DNA from: Pseudomonas sp. 14P_8.1_Bac3
GTDB lineage: Bacteria; Pseudomonadota; Gammaproteobacteria; Pseudomonadales; Pseudomonadaceae
DNA length: 64,000 nucleotides
Assembly: GCF_025466085.1 (NCBI RefSeq)
Contig: NZ_JANLOD010000072.1
Location: 1 to 64,000, forward strand
Direction: 5' to 3'
Made by a program: the position numbers and the translations under genes. A model generated the notes under the pieces. The model saw only the letters and a list, made by a program, of their open reading frames with translations. It was not told the DNA's origin and did no database searches. This document shows positions 26,265 through 34,545 of the stretch, piece by piece (within the stretch, counting starts at the first letter, position 1; each line of letters begins with the position of its first letter).

Positions 26265-27338
26265 ATGTCGCTGATCACTCATCCAAACGCTCGCGAATTG
26301 ACCAAGTCGGTGCGGGCCACCGTCCTGGTGTTCAAGGACCCGCGCTCCCAGGAATTACTCAGCCGCATCGAGCGCCTGGCGCCCAGTGAAGCCAACACGC
26401 TGATCATTGGCGAAACCGGCACCGGCAAGGAACTGGTCGCCCGGCACATCCACCATCTGAGCCGGCGTGGCCGTGAGCCGTTCGTGGCGGTGAACTGCGG
26501 CGCGTTTGCCGAAACCCTGGTGGAGAGCGAACTGTTCGGCCACGAGAAAGGCGCCTTCACCGGCGCCACCACCAACAAGGCCGGCTGGTTCGAGGCGGCC
26601 AATGGCGGCACGCTGTTTCTCGACGAGATCGGCGACCTGCCGCTGAACATGCAGGTCAAATTGCTGCGCGTCCTGCAGGAGCGCGAAGTGGTGCGCCTGG
26701 GCTCGCGCACGCCGATTCCGATCAACGTGCGACTGGTGGCCGCGACCAACGTCAACCTGGCCGACGCCGTGGTCGCCGGGCATTTTCGCGAGGACCTGTT
26801 CTACCGGCTGCACGTCGCCACCATCCGCCTGCCACCGTTGCGCGAACGACCGGGTGACATCCTGCCGCTGGCCGAATTCTTCCTCGAAGAGCACTGCCAG
26901 CGCCTGGGTTACAACCGCGCGATATTAAGCGTCGAGGCCGAACGCAAGCTGCTGGAACACAGCTGGCCAGGCAACATCCGCGAACTGGAAAACTCCATCC
27001 ACCACGCGTTGCTGGTGTGCCGCAATCAGCGGGTCGCCCCAGCGGATTTGCACCTGGTGGACATGCGTTCTTCCGGCATCCGCCAGGAGCAGGCCGCGCA
27101 GACCAGCCCGATCGCCGCCGGCCCGGCGGATCTCGAATCCGCGCTCAACGCGCTGTTCGAACAGAACATTCCGGACCTCTACGAACACATCGAAGAAACC
27201 ATTTTCCGCGCCGCCTACCGGTACTGCCACGGCAACCAGTTGCAGACCGGCCGCCTGCTCAACATCAGCCGCAATATCGTGCGGGCGCGGCTGGAGAAGA
27301 TCGGGGAACTGAACAAGACACTGACGGTGGAGGAGTAA
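26265..27338 (+). CDS. SfnR-like sigma-54-dependent transcriptional activator
   Basis: This 357-residue enhancer-binding protein has almost no N-terminal sensory domain (about 25 residues). The AAA+ domain has Walker A GETGTGKE (49-56), the sigma-54 contact loop GAFTGA (96-101) and Walker B LFLDEIGDL. A C-terminal Fis-type helix-turn-helix follows (RLLNISRNIVRARLEKIG). Lack of a sensory domain is typical of SfnR, whose level is set by sulfur-starvation control and which switches on dimethyl-sulfone-type genes. AGGAA sits 7 bp before the ATG at 26265. Its likely targets are the surrounding organosulfur genes. Confidence 0.88.
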   Translation: MSLITHPNARELTKSVRATVLVFKDPRSQELLSRIERLAPSEANTLIIGETGTGKELVARHIHHLSRRGREPFVAVNCGAFAETLVESELFGHEKGAFTGATTNKAGWFEAANGGTLFLDEIGDLPLNMQVKLLRVLQEREVVRLGSRTPIPINVRLVAATNVNLADAVVAGHFREDLFYRLHVATIRLPPLRERPGDILPLAEFFLEEHCQRLGYNRAILSVEAERKLLEHSWPGNIRELENSIHHALLVCRNQRVAPADLHLVDMRSSGIRQEQAAQTSPIAAGPADLESALNALFEQNIPDLYEHIEETIFRAAYRYCHGNQLQTGRLLNISRNIVRARLEKIGELNKTLTVEE

Positions 27339-27393
27339 ATCCCTAGACCGTCGTCGCTTTATTTCTGATACGTCCACCCACAGCGAGCACCCC

Positions 27394-28413
27394 ATGGCAA
27401 CTCCCTACAAGCGTTTAGCGTTGACACTCCTGGCGGCATCACTGGCGGCGGCCGGTGCATTGCTCAGCCCCGGCGCGCAGGCCGAGGGCAAGATCAGCAT
27501 TGCCCAGCAATTCGGTATCGGTTACCTGATTCTGGATGTGGTTCGCGATCAGCAGCTCATCGAAAAACATGGCAAGGCCGAAGGCCTCGACATCAAGGTC
27601 GACTGGAACAGCATCTCCGGTGCCACGGCAATGAATGAAGCGCTGCTGGCCGGTGCACTGGATGTGGTGTCGGCGGGCGTGCCGCCGATGCTGACGATCT
27701 GGGACCGGACCAAGGGCAAACAGAACGTCAAGGCCATCGCCTCGCTGGGCTCGATGCCCAATTACCTGCTGACCAACAACCCGAATGTGAAGAGCCTGAA
27801 GGACTTCACCGAGAAGGATCGCATCGCCGTGCCGGCGGCCGGGGTCGGGTTCCAGTCACGCACGTTGCAGATCGAAACGGCCCGGCAGTTTGGTAACGAG
27901 CACTACAAGAAATTCGACGACATCTCGATCAGCCTGGCCCACCCGGATGCGACAGCGGCGCTGATTGCCGGTGGTTCGGAGATCAACGCGCACTTCTCCA
28001 GCCCGCCGTTCCAGTACCAGGAACTGCAGAACCCCAACGTGCATAAAGTGCTGAGTTCCTACGACGTGTTGGGTGGCCCGGCCACGTTCAACGTGCTGTA
28101 CACCACCGAGAAATTCCACGACGAAAACCCGAAAACCTACAAGGCGTTTTACGACGCGCTGGCCGAAGCGGAGGACATCATCAAGGCCGACAAATCCGCC
28201 GCCGCCCAGACCTACATTCGCGTCGAGCAATCGAAACTGGCGCTGCCGTTGGTGGAGCAAATCGTCAACGACCCGGAAATCGACTTCACCGTGGTGCCAC
28301 AACGCACAGCGGTTTACGCCGAGAAACTGCAAGAGCTGGGCGTGCTGAAAAACAAGGCGGACAGCTGGAAGGATTACTTCTTCGAAGAAGCCCACGGCGA
28401 TGCGGGCAGCTGA
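27394..28413 (+). CDS. NitT/TauT-type ABC solute-binding protein
   Basis: This 339-residue binding protein has a signal peptide of about 30 residues ending AQAEG. The fold landmarks are VDWNSISGATAMNEALLAGALDVVSAGVPP and KDRIAVPAAGVGFQSRTLQ. It belongs to the periplasmic class for sulfonates, taurine or nitrate, and is distinct from the SsuA-like protein at 24797. It follows the SfnR-like gene by 55 bp and is probably cotranscribed. A REP pair follows its stop. No permease or ATPase gene is adjacent. Confidence 0.87.
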   Translation: MATPYKRLALTLLAASLAAAGALLSPGAQAEGKISIAQQFGIGYLILDVVRDQQLIEKHGKAEGLDIKVDWNSISGATAMNEALLAGALDVVSAGVPPMLTIWDRTKGKQNVKAIASLGSMPNYLLTNNPNVKSLKDFTEKDRIAVPAAGVGFQSRTLQIETARQFGNEHYKKFDDISISLAHPDATAALIAGGSEINAHFSSPPFQYQELQNPNVHKVLSSYDVLGGPATFNVLYTTEKFHDENPKTYKAFYDALAEAEDIIKADKSAAAQTYIRVEQSKLALPLVEQIVNDPEIDFTVVPQRTAVYAEKLQELGVLKNKADSWKDYFFEEAHGDAGS

Positions 28414-28437
28414 GTGCAGCGCAACGCCTGATGGCCC

Positions 28438-28514
28438 CATCGCCAACAAGCTGGCTTCTACAGTTTGGTGTGCACCGCAGATCCACTGTAGGAGCCGGCT
28501 TGCCGGCGATGGCG
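28438..28514. repeat. REP pair
   Basis: CATCGCCAACAAGCTGGCTT (inverted copy) and CTGTAGGAGCCGGCTTGCCG (direct copy, from 28486) flank a short spacer. The pair sits between the convergent ends of the binding-protein and arylsulfatase genes. Confidence 0.78.
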
Positions 28515-28550
28515 TCCGTGAAGTCGACGCAAGGCTCAAGCGGCGTCGCG

Positions 28551-30137
28551 TTACGGCTTAGCCTGGGCCCTGGCTTTTTCCTCGATTTTCGCATCCACTG
28601 CCGCGCGAATCTGGTCGATGCTGAAGCTCGCCGGTTTCTGGCTGGGCGGGTATTCGATGAAGGTCTGGAGGAACCTCGCCGCCTTCGCCACGCCGGCGGC
28701 CAGCAGGTAGGAGTTCTTCACGGTCCAGTCGTAGTACTGGTCTGACACCACGTCGGCCCGCTCATAAGGGTCCATCCGCAGGTTGAACAGTTTCGGCACT
28801 CTCAGCGGCACGAAAGGGCTGCTCCACACGGTAAAACCACCGGGTTCGCGCTGTTCGGCAAAGACCACTTTCCAGTTGTCGAAGCGCATCGACACCAGCA
28901 CGCCGTCGTCGTTGAAGTAGTAGAACTCGCGACGCTCACCTTTCGGCTGCTTGCCGGTCAGGTAAGGCAGCTGGTTATAGCCGTCCAGGTGCACCTTGAA
29001 GTTGCTGACGCCAGACGTCGGCGCCCAGCCTTTGAGCAGCTTGTCTTTCACGTCGGCATCGCCTGCAGCGGCGAGCAGCGTCGGGAACCAGTCCATGCCC
29101 GAGAACATTTCGTTGGACACTTCACCGGCCTTGATCTTGCCCGGCCAGCGGATGATCGCCGGTACGCGATAAGCGCCTTCCCAGTTGGAGTTCTTCTCGT
29201 TGCGGAACGGCGTGGTCGCCGCGTCCGGCCAGGAGAACTGGTTCGGGCCGTTGTCGGTGGTGTAGACGACGATGGTGTTGTCGGCGATTTTCAAGTCGTC
29301 GAGGGTTTTCAGCAGTTTGCCGACGTCACCGTCATGTTCGAGCATGCCATCCGCATACTCGTTGCCGGGCATGCCGCTCTGGCCCTTCATCGAATCGCGC
29401 ACGTGGGTGAACAGGTGCATGCGGGTGGTGTTCATCCAGACGAAAAAGGGTTTGTCCGACTTGGCCTGCCGCTCGATGAACGCCTGGGCCGCCGCGGTGG
29501 TTTCATCGTCGATGGTTTCCATGCGCTTGGCCGTCAGCGCGCCGGTGTCTTCGATCTTGCCGTCGGCGTAGCTGTGAATCACGCCGCGCGGCGTTCGCGA
29601 CTTGACGAAATCCGGGTCGTCCTTGGGCCAGTAGGCGCGCTCCGGCTCTTCCTCGGCATTGAGGTGATAGAGGTTGCCGAAGAACTCGTCGAAACCGTGG
29701 TTGGTCGGCAGGAATTCATCCTTGTCACCCAAGTGGTTCTTGCCGAACTGGCCTGTCGCATAGCCTTGGGACTTCAGTGCCTGGGCGATGGTGATGTCAC
29801 GTTTTTGAATACCGATCGGCGCGCCCGGCACGCCGACTTTCGACAGGCCGGTACGCAGTGGCGTCTGACCGGTGATAAACGACGAGCGCCCGGCGGTGCA
29901 GCTGTTTTCCGCGTAGTAGTCGGTGAACAGCATGCCTTCATGGGCGATCCGGTCGATGTTGGGCGTCTTGTACCCGACCACGCCCATGGAATAGGCACTG
30001 ATGTTGGTCTGGCCGATGTCATCACCGAAGATCACCAGAATGTTGGGTTTTTCAGCGGCCCCGGCGGTTGCCGGAATCGCCAGGACCGAAGCCGCCACCA
30101 GGGCGAGTGTCGGCAGCCACTTTGTTATGCGAGTCAT
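28551..30137 (-). CDS. Periplasmic arylsulfatase
   Basis: This 528-residue sulfatase has a signal peptide ending near AGAAE. The formylglycine motif C-x-A-x-R is CTAGRSS, with Cys80. The metal-binding FGDDIGQTN at 37-45 and later YTTDNGPN complete the active site. Sulfatases of this class hydrolyse sulfate esters after conversion of the Cys to formylglycine; no maturase gene is in the window. I start it at 30137, with AAGGAG 8 bp upstream and the signal peptide immediately after; an upstream in-frame start is less likely. A 19-bp dyad shared with the acyl-CoA gene cluster lies 75-93 bp upstream, linking it to that regulon. Confidence 0.92.
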   Translation of the reverse strand: MTRITKWLPTLALVAASVLAIPATAGAAEKPNILVIFGDDIGQTNISAYSMGVVGYKTPNIDRIAHEGMLFTDYYAENSCTAGRSSFITGQTPLRTGLSKVGVPGAPIGIQKRDITIAQALKSQGYATGQFGKNHLGDKDEFLPTNHGFDEFFGNLYHLNAEEEPERAYWPKDDPDFVKSRTPRGVIHSYADGKIEDTGALTAKRMETIDDETTAAAQAFIERQAKSDKPFFVWMNTTRMHLFTHVRDSMKGQSGMPGNEYADGMLEHDGDVGKLLKTLDDLKIADNTIVVYTTDNGPNQFSWPDAATTPFRNEKNSNWEGAYRVPAIIRWPGKIKAGEVSNEMFSGMDWFPTLLAAAGDADVKDKLLKGWAPTSGVSNFKVHLDGYNQLPYLTGKQPKGERREFYYFNDDGVLVSMRFDNWKVVFAEQREPGGFTVWSSPFVPLRVPKLFNLRMDPYERADVVSDQYYDWTVKNSYLLAAGVAKAARFLQTFIEYPPSQKPASFSIDQIRAAVDAKIEEKARAQAKP

Positions 30138-30211
30138 CTGACTGGCTCCTTGTTGACGGGCGTCGCGAACAGCGACCAATGGCCATGTTCGAGAACCGTC
30201 AACCCGAGCGC

Positions 30212-30230
30212 GCCACCCGTATCAGGTGGC
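30212..30230 (-). promoter_or_regulatory. Candidate LAL operator upstream of arylsulfatase
   Basis: Read on the minus strand this is GCCACCTGATACGGGTGGC, with arms matching the shared dyad of the acyl-CoA cluster and the same GATNC spacer. It ends 74 bp before the arylsulfatase start and 10 bp before the end of the SDR-like gene. Confidence 0.7.
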
Positions 30231-30239
30231 GTTGCAACG

Positions 30240-30872
30240 TCAGGCGGCGGGGCTGTCGATCTGCAGCACGGCACCGGTCACGCTGGCGCCCGCGCCGCTG
30301 GCCAACAGTAGCAACGGCCCGTTGAGTTCTTGCAGGCCCGCATCCTGGCTGCGTCCGGCGGCAATAACGTTCACCCGGATTCTATGGGGCGTCAGCGACT
30401 GGGCCATGGCACGGCTCATGCGGATCAGGCTGCTGTTGGGGCGCAGGCATGGATTGGACTCGGAGATAGGGCGGGGCGGTGGGTCGATGTTGACGATGCT
30501 GCCGCCGCGCTCGGCCTCGATCATGTGCAGGCTGGTGCAGTGGACGATGTGGTTGTTCAAGGCAATGTGGTCACGCTCGGCGCTGTTGTTGATCAGCACA
30601 TCGACACTGCCGAAACGCTCCTGTACGGCCTTCAGCGCGGCCTCGATGCTGGGCCGACGCGCGCTGTCGAGCTCGACGATCAGGACTTCACCGCCGTCCC
30701 AGCGCAAGTCGGCCGCTAACTGTTCCAGTTGCGCCGGGTGCTGCGCGCCGATGGCCACGCGGGCGCCGGCCAGGCTGATCAGGCGGGCGAAATGCGCGCC
30801 GAGGCGTGTTGCGGCATCCGCCACCAGTACGGTCTTGCCGGCCATCGAGAACGGTTGCATGAGGTCCGTCAT
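30240..30872 (-). CDS. SDR-fold protein lacking catalytic residues
   Basis: This 210-residue protein has the short-chain dehydrogenase fold (N-terminal KTVLVADAATRLGAHFARL, then DVLINNSAERD and the C-terminal ASVTGAVLQIDSPA). The nucleotide-binding Gly-rich loop is degenerate. The catalytic Tyr-x3-Lys is replaced by Cys142 and Asn146. The expected Ser region reads NIDPPP instead of NISS. Dehydrogenase activity is therefore unlikely. It overlaps the upstream TetR gene by 4 bp, so it is made together with a regulator, which suggests a binding or regulatory role. It could also be a decaying gene, though the frame is intact. Confidence 0.8.
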   Translation of the reverse strand: MTDLMQPFSMAGKTVLVADAATRLGAHFARLISLAGARVAIGAQHPAQLEQLAADLRWDGGEVLIVELDSARRPSIEAALKAVQERFGSVDVLINNSAERDHIALNNHIVHCTSLHMIEAERGGSIVNIDPPPRPISESNPCLRPNSSLIRMSRAMAQSLTPHRIRVNVIAAGRSQDAGLQELNGPLLLLASGAGASVTGAVLQIDSPAA

Positions 30873-31513
30873 GGGCGCACCTCCAGCGGCAGGCTACGGC
30901 GGGTGATGGCCGGACGCGGCACCGACAGGCGAGGCGAGGGGACAGGCGTGGCACCGAGCATTTTCAGGACCAGTTCCGAGTAATGGCCGATCACATCGTC
31001 GATGCCCCAGCGACCCTCGGCCTGATACCAGACACAGGCGTGGGTGAGCATGTTGAACAGCGTGCGCGCCATCAGCTTCGGTTCGGCGCAACTGAGCGAA
31101 CCTTCCCTGACACCTTGTTCAAGCAGCTCCTGCAAGGCTCGCAGATAAAGGCGTCGGGCCTGGCGCACCTGCTGCAGGTCTTCTTCGCCGAGGCTTCTGA
31201 ACTCCAGGTTGCCGAGCATCGCTTCATCCTGATGTTCCAGGTGATAGCGCACGTGGCAGGCAATGAAGGCGCGCAGTTTGACGTCGGCGCTGGCGGTTTT
31301 GGGACGGCAACGGCCCCACTCCCGGGTCAGGCCCTGGAGGTATTCCAGAATCAGTTCCAGCAACAGCTCGTTTTTGCCTTTGTAGTAGATGTACAGCGTC
31401 GAGGCGTTGATGCCTGCTTCGGCCGCGAGCTGGCGCAGGCTCATCGACTCGTAGCCGTTACGCGAGATCAGTTTGATGGCGGCCAGGCGGATGTTGATTT
31501 CAGTCATGTTCAT
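30869..31513 (-). CDS. TetR-family transcriptional regulator
   Basis: This 214-residue repressor-type protein has an N-terminal helix-turn-helix (about 10-55; SLRQLAAEAGINASTLYIYYKGKNELL) and a variable all-helical ligand domain. AGGA lies 7 bp before ATG 31513. It is the penultimate gene of the minus-strand run starting at the acyl-CoA dehydrogenase, 65 bp after the FabG-like gene and a perfect hairpin, and overlaps the SDR-like gene. An acyl-CoA or pathway intermediate is a plausible ligand. Confidence 0.9.
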   Translation of the reverse strand: MNMTEINIRLAAIKLISRNGYESMSLRQLAAEAGINASTLYIYYKGKNELLLELILEYLQGLTREWGRCRPKTASADVKLRAFIACHVRYHLEHQDEAMLGNLEFRSLGEEDLQQVRQARRLYLRALQELLEQGVREGSLSCAEPKLMARTLFNMLTHACVWYQAEGRWGIDDVIGHYSELVLKMLGATPVPSPRLSVPRPAITRRSLPLEVRP

Positions 31514-31532
31514 GGTGGGATCCTGTGGCCCT

Positions 31533-31570
31533 GGTCCTGTAGGAGCGAGTCTGCCCGCTCCTACAGGACC
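31533..31570. repeat. Perfect 15-bp inverted repeat (REP-derived hairpin)
   Basis: GGTCCTGTAGGAGCG and CGCTCCTACAGGACC pair perfectly across an 8-nt loop (AGTCTGCC). It sits between the FabG-like gene and the TetR gene. No T-run follows on either strand, so it is a transcript-processing or attenuation hairpin rather than a standard terminator. Confidence 0.8.
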
Positions 31571-31578
31571 CGTTACGG

Positions 31579-32403
31579 TTATTGCAAGTTGCCGGCGACC
31601 GCGATGGTCTGCGCGGTGATGTAGTTCGACTCCGGCGAGCAGAACAGGTACACGGCATCGGCCGCTTCCTGCACCGTGCCCGGACGACCCAGCGGGTTGC
31701 GTTGAGCGAACGATTTGGCGGCTTCCGGGCTGATGCCGACGCGAATGTCACGGCCTTCGATGTTCACCGTGGCACCGGCGTGGGCGTCGGCCTTGGTCAT
31801 GCGGGTCTCGATGAAACCGAAAGCCACGGCGTTGACATTGACTTTGAAACGTCCCCATTCACGGGCCAGGGCCCGGGTCATGCCGATCACGCCGGCTTTG
31901 GCCGAGGAATAGTTCGTCTGCCCGGCGTTACCGTTGAGCGCCGATACCGAAGAAATATTCACTACTTTGCGGAACACTTCGCGCTCTGCCGCCGCGTCCG
32001 CCAGGGCCTGGGCCTTGATGATCGGGTAGGCCGCGCGCAGGATGCGGAACGGTGCAGTCATGTGGCAGTCGAGAATCGCGTACCACTGCTCGTCGCTCAT
32101 CTTCTGGATCACGTCGTCCCAGGTGTAACCGGCGTTGTTGACGATGATGTCGATGCCGTTGAAGTGGTCCATTGCGGTCTTGATGTAGCGGTCACCGAAG
32201 TCCGGTGCGCTGACGTTACCGTGGCACACAGCGGCTTCACCGCCCATCTTGCGAATCAGTTGCGCGGTCTCGTGGGCCGGATCGGCGTCCAGGTCGTTGA
32301 TGACGATACGTGCACCTTCGCTCGCCAGCTTCAGGGCGATCTGCTGGCCGATGCCACGACCGGAGCCGGTGACCAGTGCGACTTTGCCTTCGAGTTTTGC
32401 CAT
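31579..32403 (-). CDS. FabG-like SDR, probable 3-hydroxyacyl-CoA dehydrogenase
   Basis: This 274-residue SDR has an intact NAD(P) loop (VTGSGRGIGQQIA), NNAG at 89-92, the catalytic Ser in NISSVSALNG, and Tyr165/Lys169 in NYSSAKAG. It follows the MaoC-type hydratase genes in the same run, so the third beta-oxidation-type step (3-hydroxyacyl-CoA to 3-ketoacyl-CoA) is its likely job. The size is slightly above usual FabG because of an insert around 133-145 (ALADAAAEREVF), a feature of SDRs acting on larger CoA substrates. Confidence 0.88.
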   Translation of the reverse strand: MAKLEGKVALVTGSGRGIGQQIALKLASEGARIVINDLDADPAHETAQLIRKMGGEAAVCHGNVSAPDFGDRYIKTAMDHFNGIDIIVNNAGYTWDDVIQKMSDEQWYAILDCHMTAPFRILRAAYPIIKAQALADAAAEREVFRKVVNISSVSALNGNAGQTNYSSAKAGVIGMTRALAREWGRFKVNVNAVAFGFIETRMTKADAHAGATVNIEGRDIRVGISPEAAKSFAQRNPLGRPGTVQEAADAVYLFCSPESNYITAQTIAVAGNLQ

Positions 32404-32432
32404 GGGTGTTGCTCCTCAATTCTTGGGTTTGT

Positions 32433-32849
32433 TTACAGAGCGATCACGGCATCGCCAACGATCTTGGTTTCGCCGTATTGGTTGGTGGTGCGCACTTCGA
32501 CCTTGATCCGCTGCTCGCCGTCTGCTTCGAAGCGATCGACCACGGTGCCGCTGCAGGTGATCTGATGGCCCAGGTGGGTGATGCCCAGAAAGCGCACCGC
32601 GAACTCGCGCAACTGACGCTGATCGACCCATTGGGTGAGCAGGCGACCGAGGTAGGCCATCGACAACATGCCGTGGGCGAACACGTCGGCCATGCCGGCC
32701 TTGCGTGCGTAATCGGTGTCGATGTGAATGGCGTTGTGATCGCCCGACGCGCCGGCGAACAGGCCCAGCGTGGTGCGGTTGATCGGCGGCAGGACCAGCG
32801 GCGGCAACGTGTCGCCGATGTTGATTTTTTCCAGGCTTATCGCGTTCAT
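32433..32849 (-). CDS. MaoC-type enoyl-CoA hydratase (catalytic half)
   Basis: This 138-residue single hot-dog protein has the hydratase-2 signature GDHNAIHID, with catalytic Asp37 and His42. It adds water across enoyl-CoA. The gene lies 14 bp after a second hot-dog gene without these residues, so the two products probably form a heterodimer like the split MaoC hydratases of steroid catabolism (ChsH1-ChsH2) or mycobacterial HadAB. It belongs to the dehydrogenase-thiolase-hydratase-SDR run. Confidence 0.88.
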   Translation of the reverse strand: MNAISLEKINIGDTLPPLVLPPINRTTLGLFAGASGDHNAIHIDTDYARKAGMADVFAHGMLSMAYLGRLLTQWVDQRQLREFAVRFLGITHLGHQITCSGTVVDRFEADGEQRIKVEVRTTNQYGETKIVGDAVIAL

Positions 32850-32863
32850 CAGTGTTCTCCGTT

Positions 32864-33304
32864 TCAGCTGTTGCGCTGCACGAGCACGCTACGCAGGTCC
32901 GCGACGTGCTCACCGTGCTGATTGGTGACCCGGGTTTCGCGCACCACGAACTCCAGCGCGCCACCCTTCTTGTCGTAGATGTCGGCGATGCGCACGTCAA
33001 AGCGCAGCGTGTCGCCGGCATAGGCCATGCGGTGGTAACGGAACGACTCTTCGCCGTGGAGGATGCGCGCGGTGACGATCCCCAGTTCGTCCCGCCAGGC
33101 GTTGGACGGGATCTGGAATTCCAGGGAGAACAGGAAGGTCGGCGGCAGCGGCAGTCCGGGATAGCCGGCGTCACGGGCGGCTTGCTCGTCGAAGTAGATC
33201 GGGTTGGTCTCGCCGATGGCCTTGGCGAAGAAGCGCAGTTGCCCGGCTTCCGCGGTCGCGAGGAAGGTCGGCAGCTGCCGGCCGATGTGTTTCTTGTCGA
33301 TCAT
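32864..33304 (-). CDS. MaoC-like N-terminal-type dehydratase subunit (non-catalytic half)
   Basis: This 146-residue hot-dog protein belongs to the FAS1-like/MaoC N-terminal group. The equivalent of the catalytic block reads GETNPIYFDEQAARDAG and lacks the Asp-His pair. It ends 14 bp before the catalytic MaoC gene. In the split hydratases of the steroid pathways such a subunit forms the acyl-chain pocket. It probably does the same here and sets specificity for a bulky substrate. Confidence 0.85.
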   Translation of the reverse strand: MIDKKHIGRQLPTFLATAEAGQLRFFAKAIGETNPIYFDEQAARDAGYPGLPLPPTFLFSLEFQIPSNAWRDELGIVTARILHGEESFRYHRMAYAGDTLRFDVRIADIYDKKGGALEFVVRETRVTNQHGEHVADLRSVLVQRNS

Positions 33305-33334
33305 CTGAAGGGCTCCTCTTGAATACCGGACGCG

Positions 33335-34519
33335 TCAGTTCTTCTGGTAAACGGTGACCACGCAGGCACCGCCCAGGCCGAGGTTGTGCTGCACGGCGAT
33401 GCGCGCGCTCTGCACCTGGCGTTGCTCGGCGGTGCCGCGCAATTGATGGGTCAGCTCGTAGCACTGGGCCAGGCCGGTGGCGCCCAGCGGATGGCCTTTG
33501 GAAAGCAGGCCACCGGACGGGTTGGTCACCCATTTGCCGCCGTAGGTGTTGTCGCCGTCGTTGACCAGTTGCTCGGCAGCGCCTTCGGCACACAGGCCCA
33601 GGCCTTCGTAGGTCAGCAGCTCGTTTTGCGCGAAGCAGTCGTGCAACTCGATGACGTCGATGTCGCTCGGGCCGATGCCGGCCTGGTTGTAGGCGATGTC
33701 GGCGGCCATACGGGTCATGTCGAAACCGACTACGCGAATCATGTCCCGGGTGTCGTAGGTGCTCGGCAGGTCGGTGGTCAGCGCTTGACCCGCGATCAAC
33801 ACGTCGGTGCGCAGGCCGTGCTTTTTCGCGAAGGCTTCGGAGACCACGATCGTCGCGGCGGCGCCACAGGTCGGCGGGCACGCCATCAGGCGGGTCATCA
33901 CACCTTCCCACAGCATGGGGGCGGCCATGACCTCTTCCGTGCTGACCACGTTGCGGAACACCGCCAGCGGGTTGTTGGCGGCGTGACGGCTGGCCTTGGC
34001 GCGGATTTTGGCGAAGGTGTCCAGGCGCGTGCCGTACTTTTGCATGTGCGCGTAGCCGGCGCCGCCGAACTGGCGGATGGCATTGGGCAGGTCAGGCATG
34101 CCGATCAGTTCGTTGGCCAGTTCGAGCGCGCGCTCGGTGGCCGGTGCGCGATCGCTCCAGGCGGACTTCAGGGCACCCGGGTTCATCTGTTCGAAGCCGA
34201 AGGCCAGTGCGCACTCCACCGCGCCGCTTTGCACGGCCTGGCGTGCAAGGAAGAGGGCGCTGGAACCGGTGGCGCAGTTGTTGTTGACGTTGATCAGCGG
34301 AATGCCGGTCATGCCCACGCGGTACAAGGCTTTTTGACCGCAGGTGGAGTCGCCGTAGACGTAGCCGGCGTAGGCCTGCTGAATGTGGTTGAAGTCCAGG
34401 CCCGAGTCAGCCAGGGCCTGGCGAATCGCCTGTTCACCCATGACGTCGTAGGGTTCGTTGGTCCCCGGTTTCTTGAACTGGATCATGCCGACGCCGGCAA
34501 CGAATACCTTTTGGCTCAT
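33335..34519 (-). CDS. SCP-x-type thiolase (lipid-transfer-protein family)
   Basis: This 394-residue thiolase of the SCP-x/Ltp class has nucleophile Cys82 in NNNCATGSSA, HDCFAQNELL, and the C-terminal KGHPLGATG with His and the LGLGGACVV loop. Members cleave bulky or branched 3-ketoacyl-CoA, or act as retro-aldolases with a DUF35 partner as in sterol side-chain removal. No DUF35 gene occurs in this window. It sits 26 bp after the acyl-CoA dehydrogenase gene. A close paralogue in the same arrangement lies at 46174. Confidence 0.9.
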   Translation of the reverse strand: MSQKVFVAGVGMIQFKKPGTNEPYDVMGEQAIRQALADSGLDFNHIQQAYAGYVYGDSTCGQKALYRVGMTGIPLINVNNNCATGSSALFLARQAVQSGAVECALAFGFEQMNPGALKSAWSDRAPATERALELANELIGMPDLPNAIRQFGGAGYAHMQKYGTRLDTFAKIRAKASRHAANNPLAVFRNVVSTEEVMAAPMLWEGVMTRLMACPPTCGAAATIVVSEAFAKKHGLRTDVLIAGQALTTDLPSTYDTRDMIRVVGFDMTRMAADIAYNQAGIGPSDIDVIELHDCFAQNELLTYEGLGLCAEGAAEQLVNDGDNTYGGKWVTNPSGGLLSKGHPLGATGLAQCYELTHQLRGTAEQRQVQSARIAVQHNLGLGGACVVTVYQKN

Positions 34520-34545
34520 CGTACTTTTCCTTTTTGTTTTGAGGG

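Noticed and set aside
27360..27393. Possible further dyad (CCACCCACAGCGAGCACC) before the NitT/TauT-type gene
   Set aside because: The right arm does not match GGGTGG and the centre is not GATNC, so I did not count it among the operator sites.
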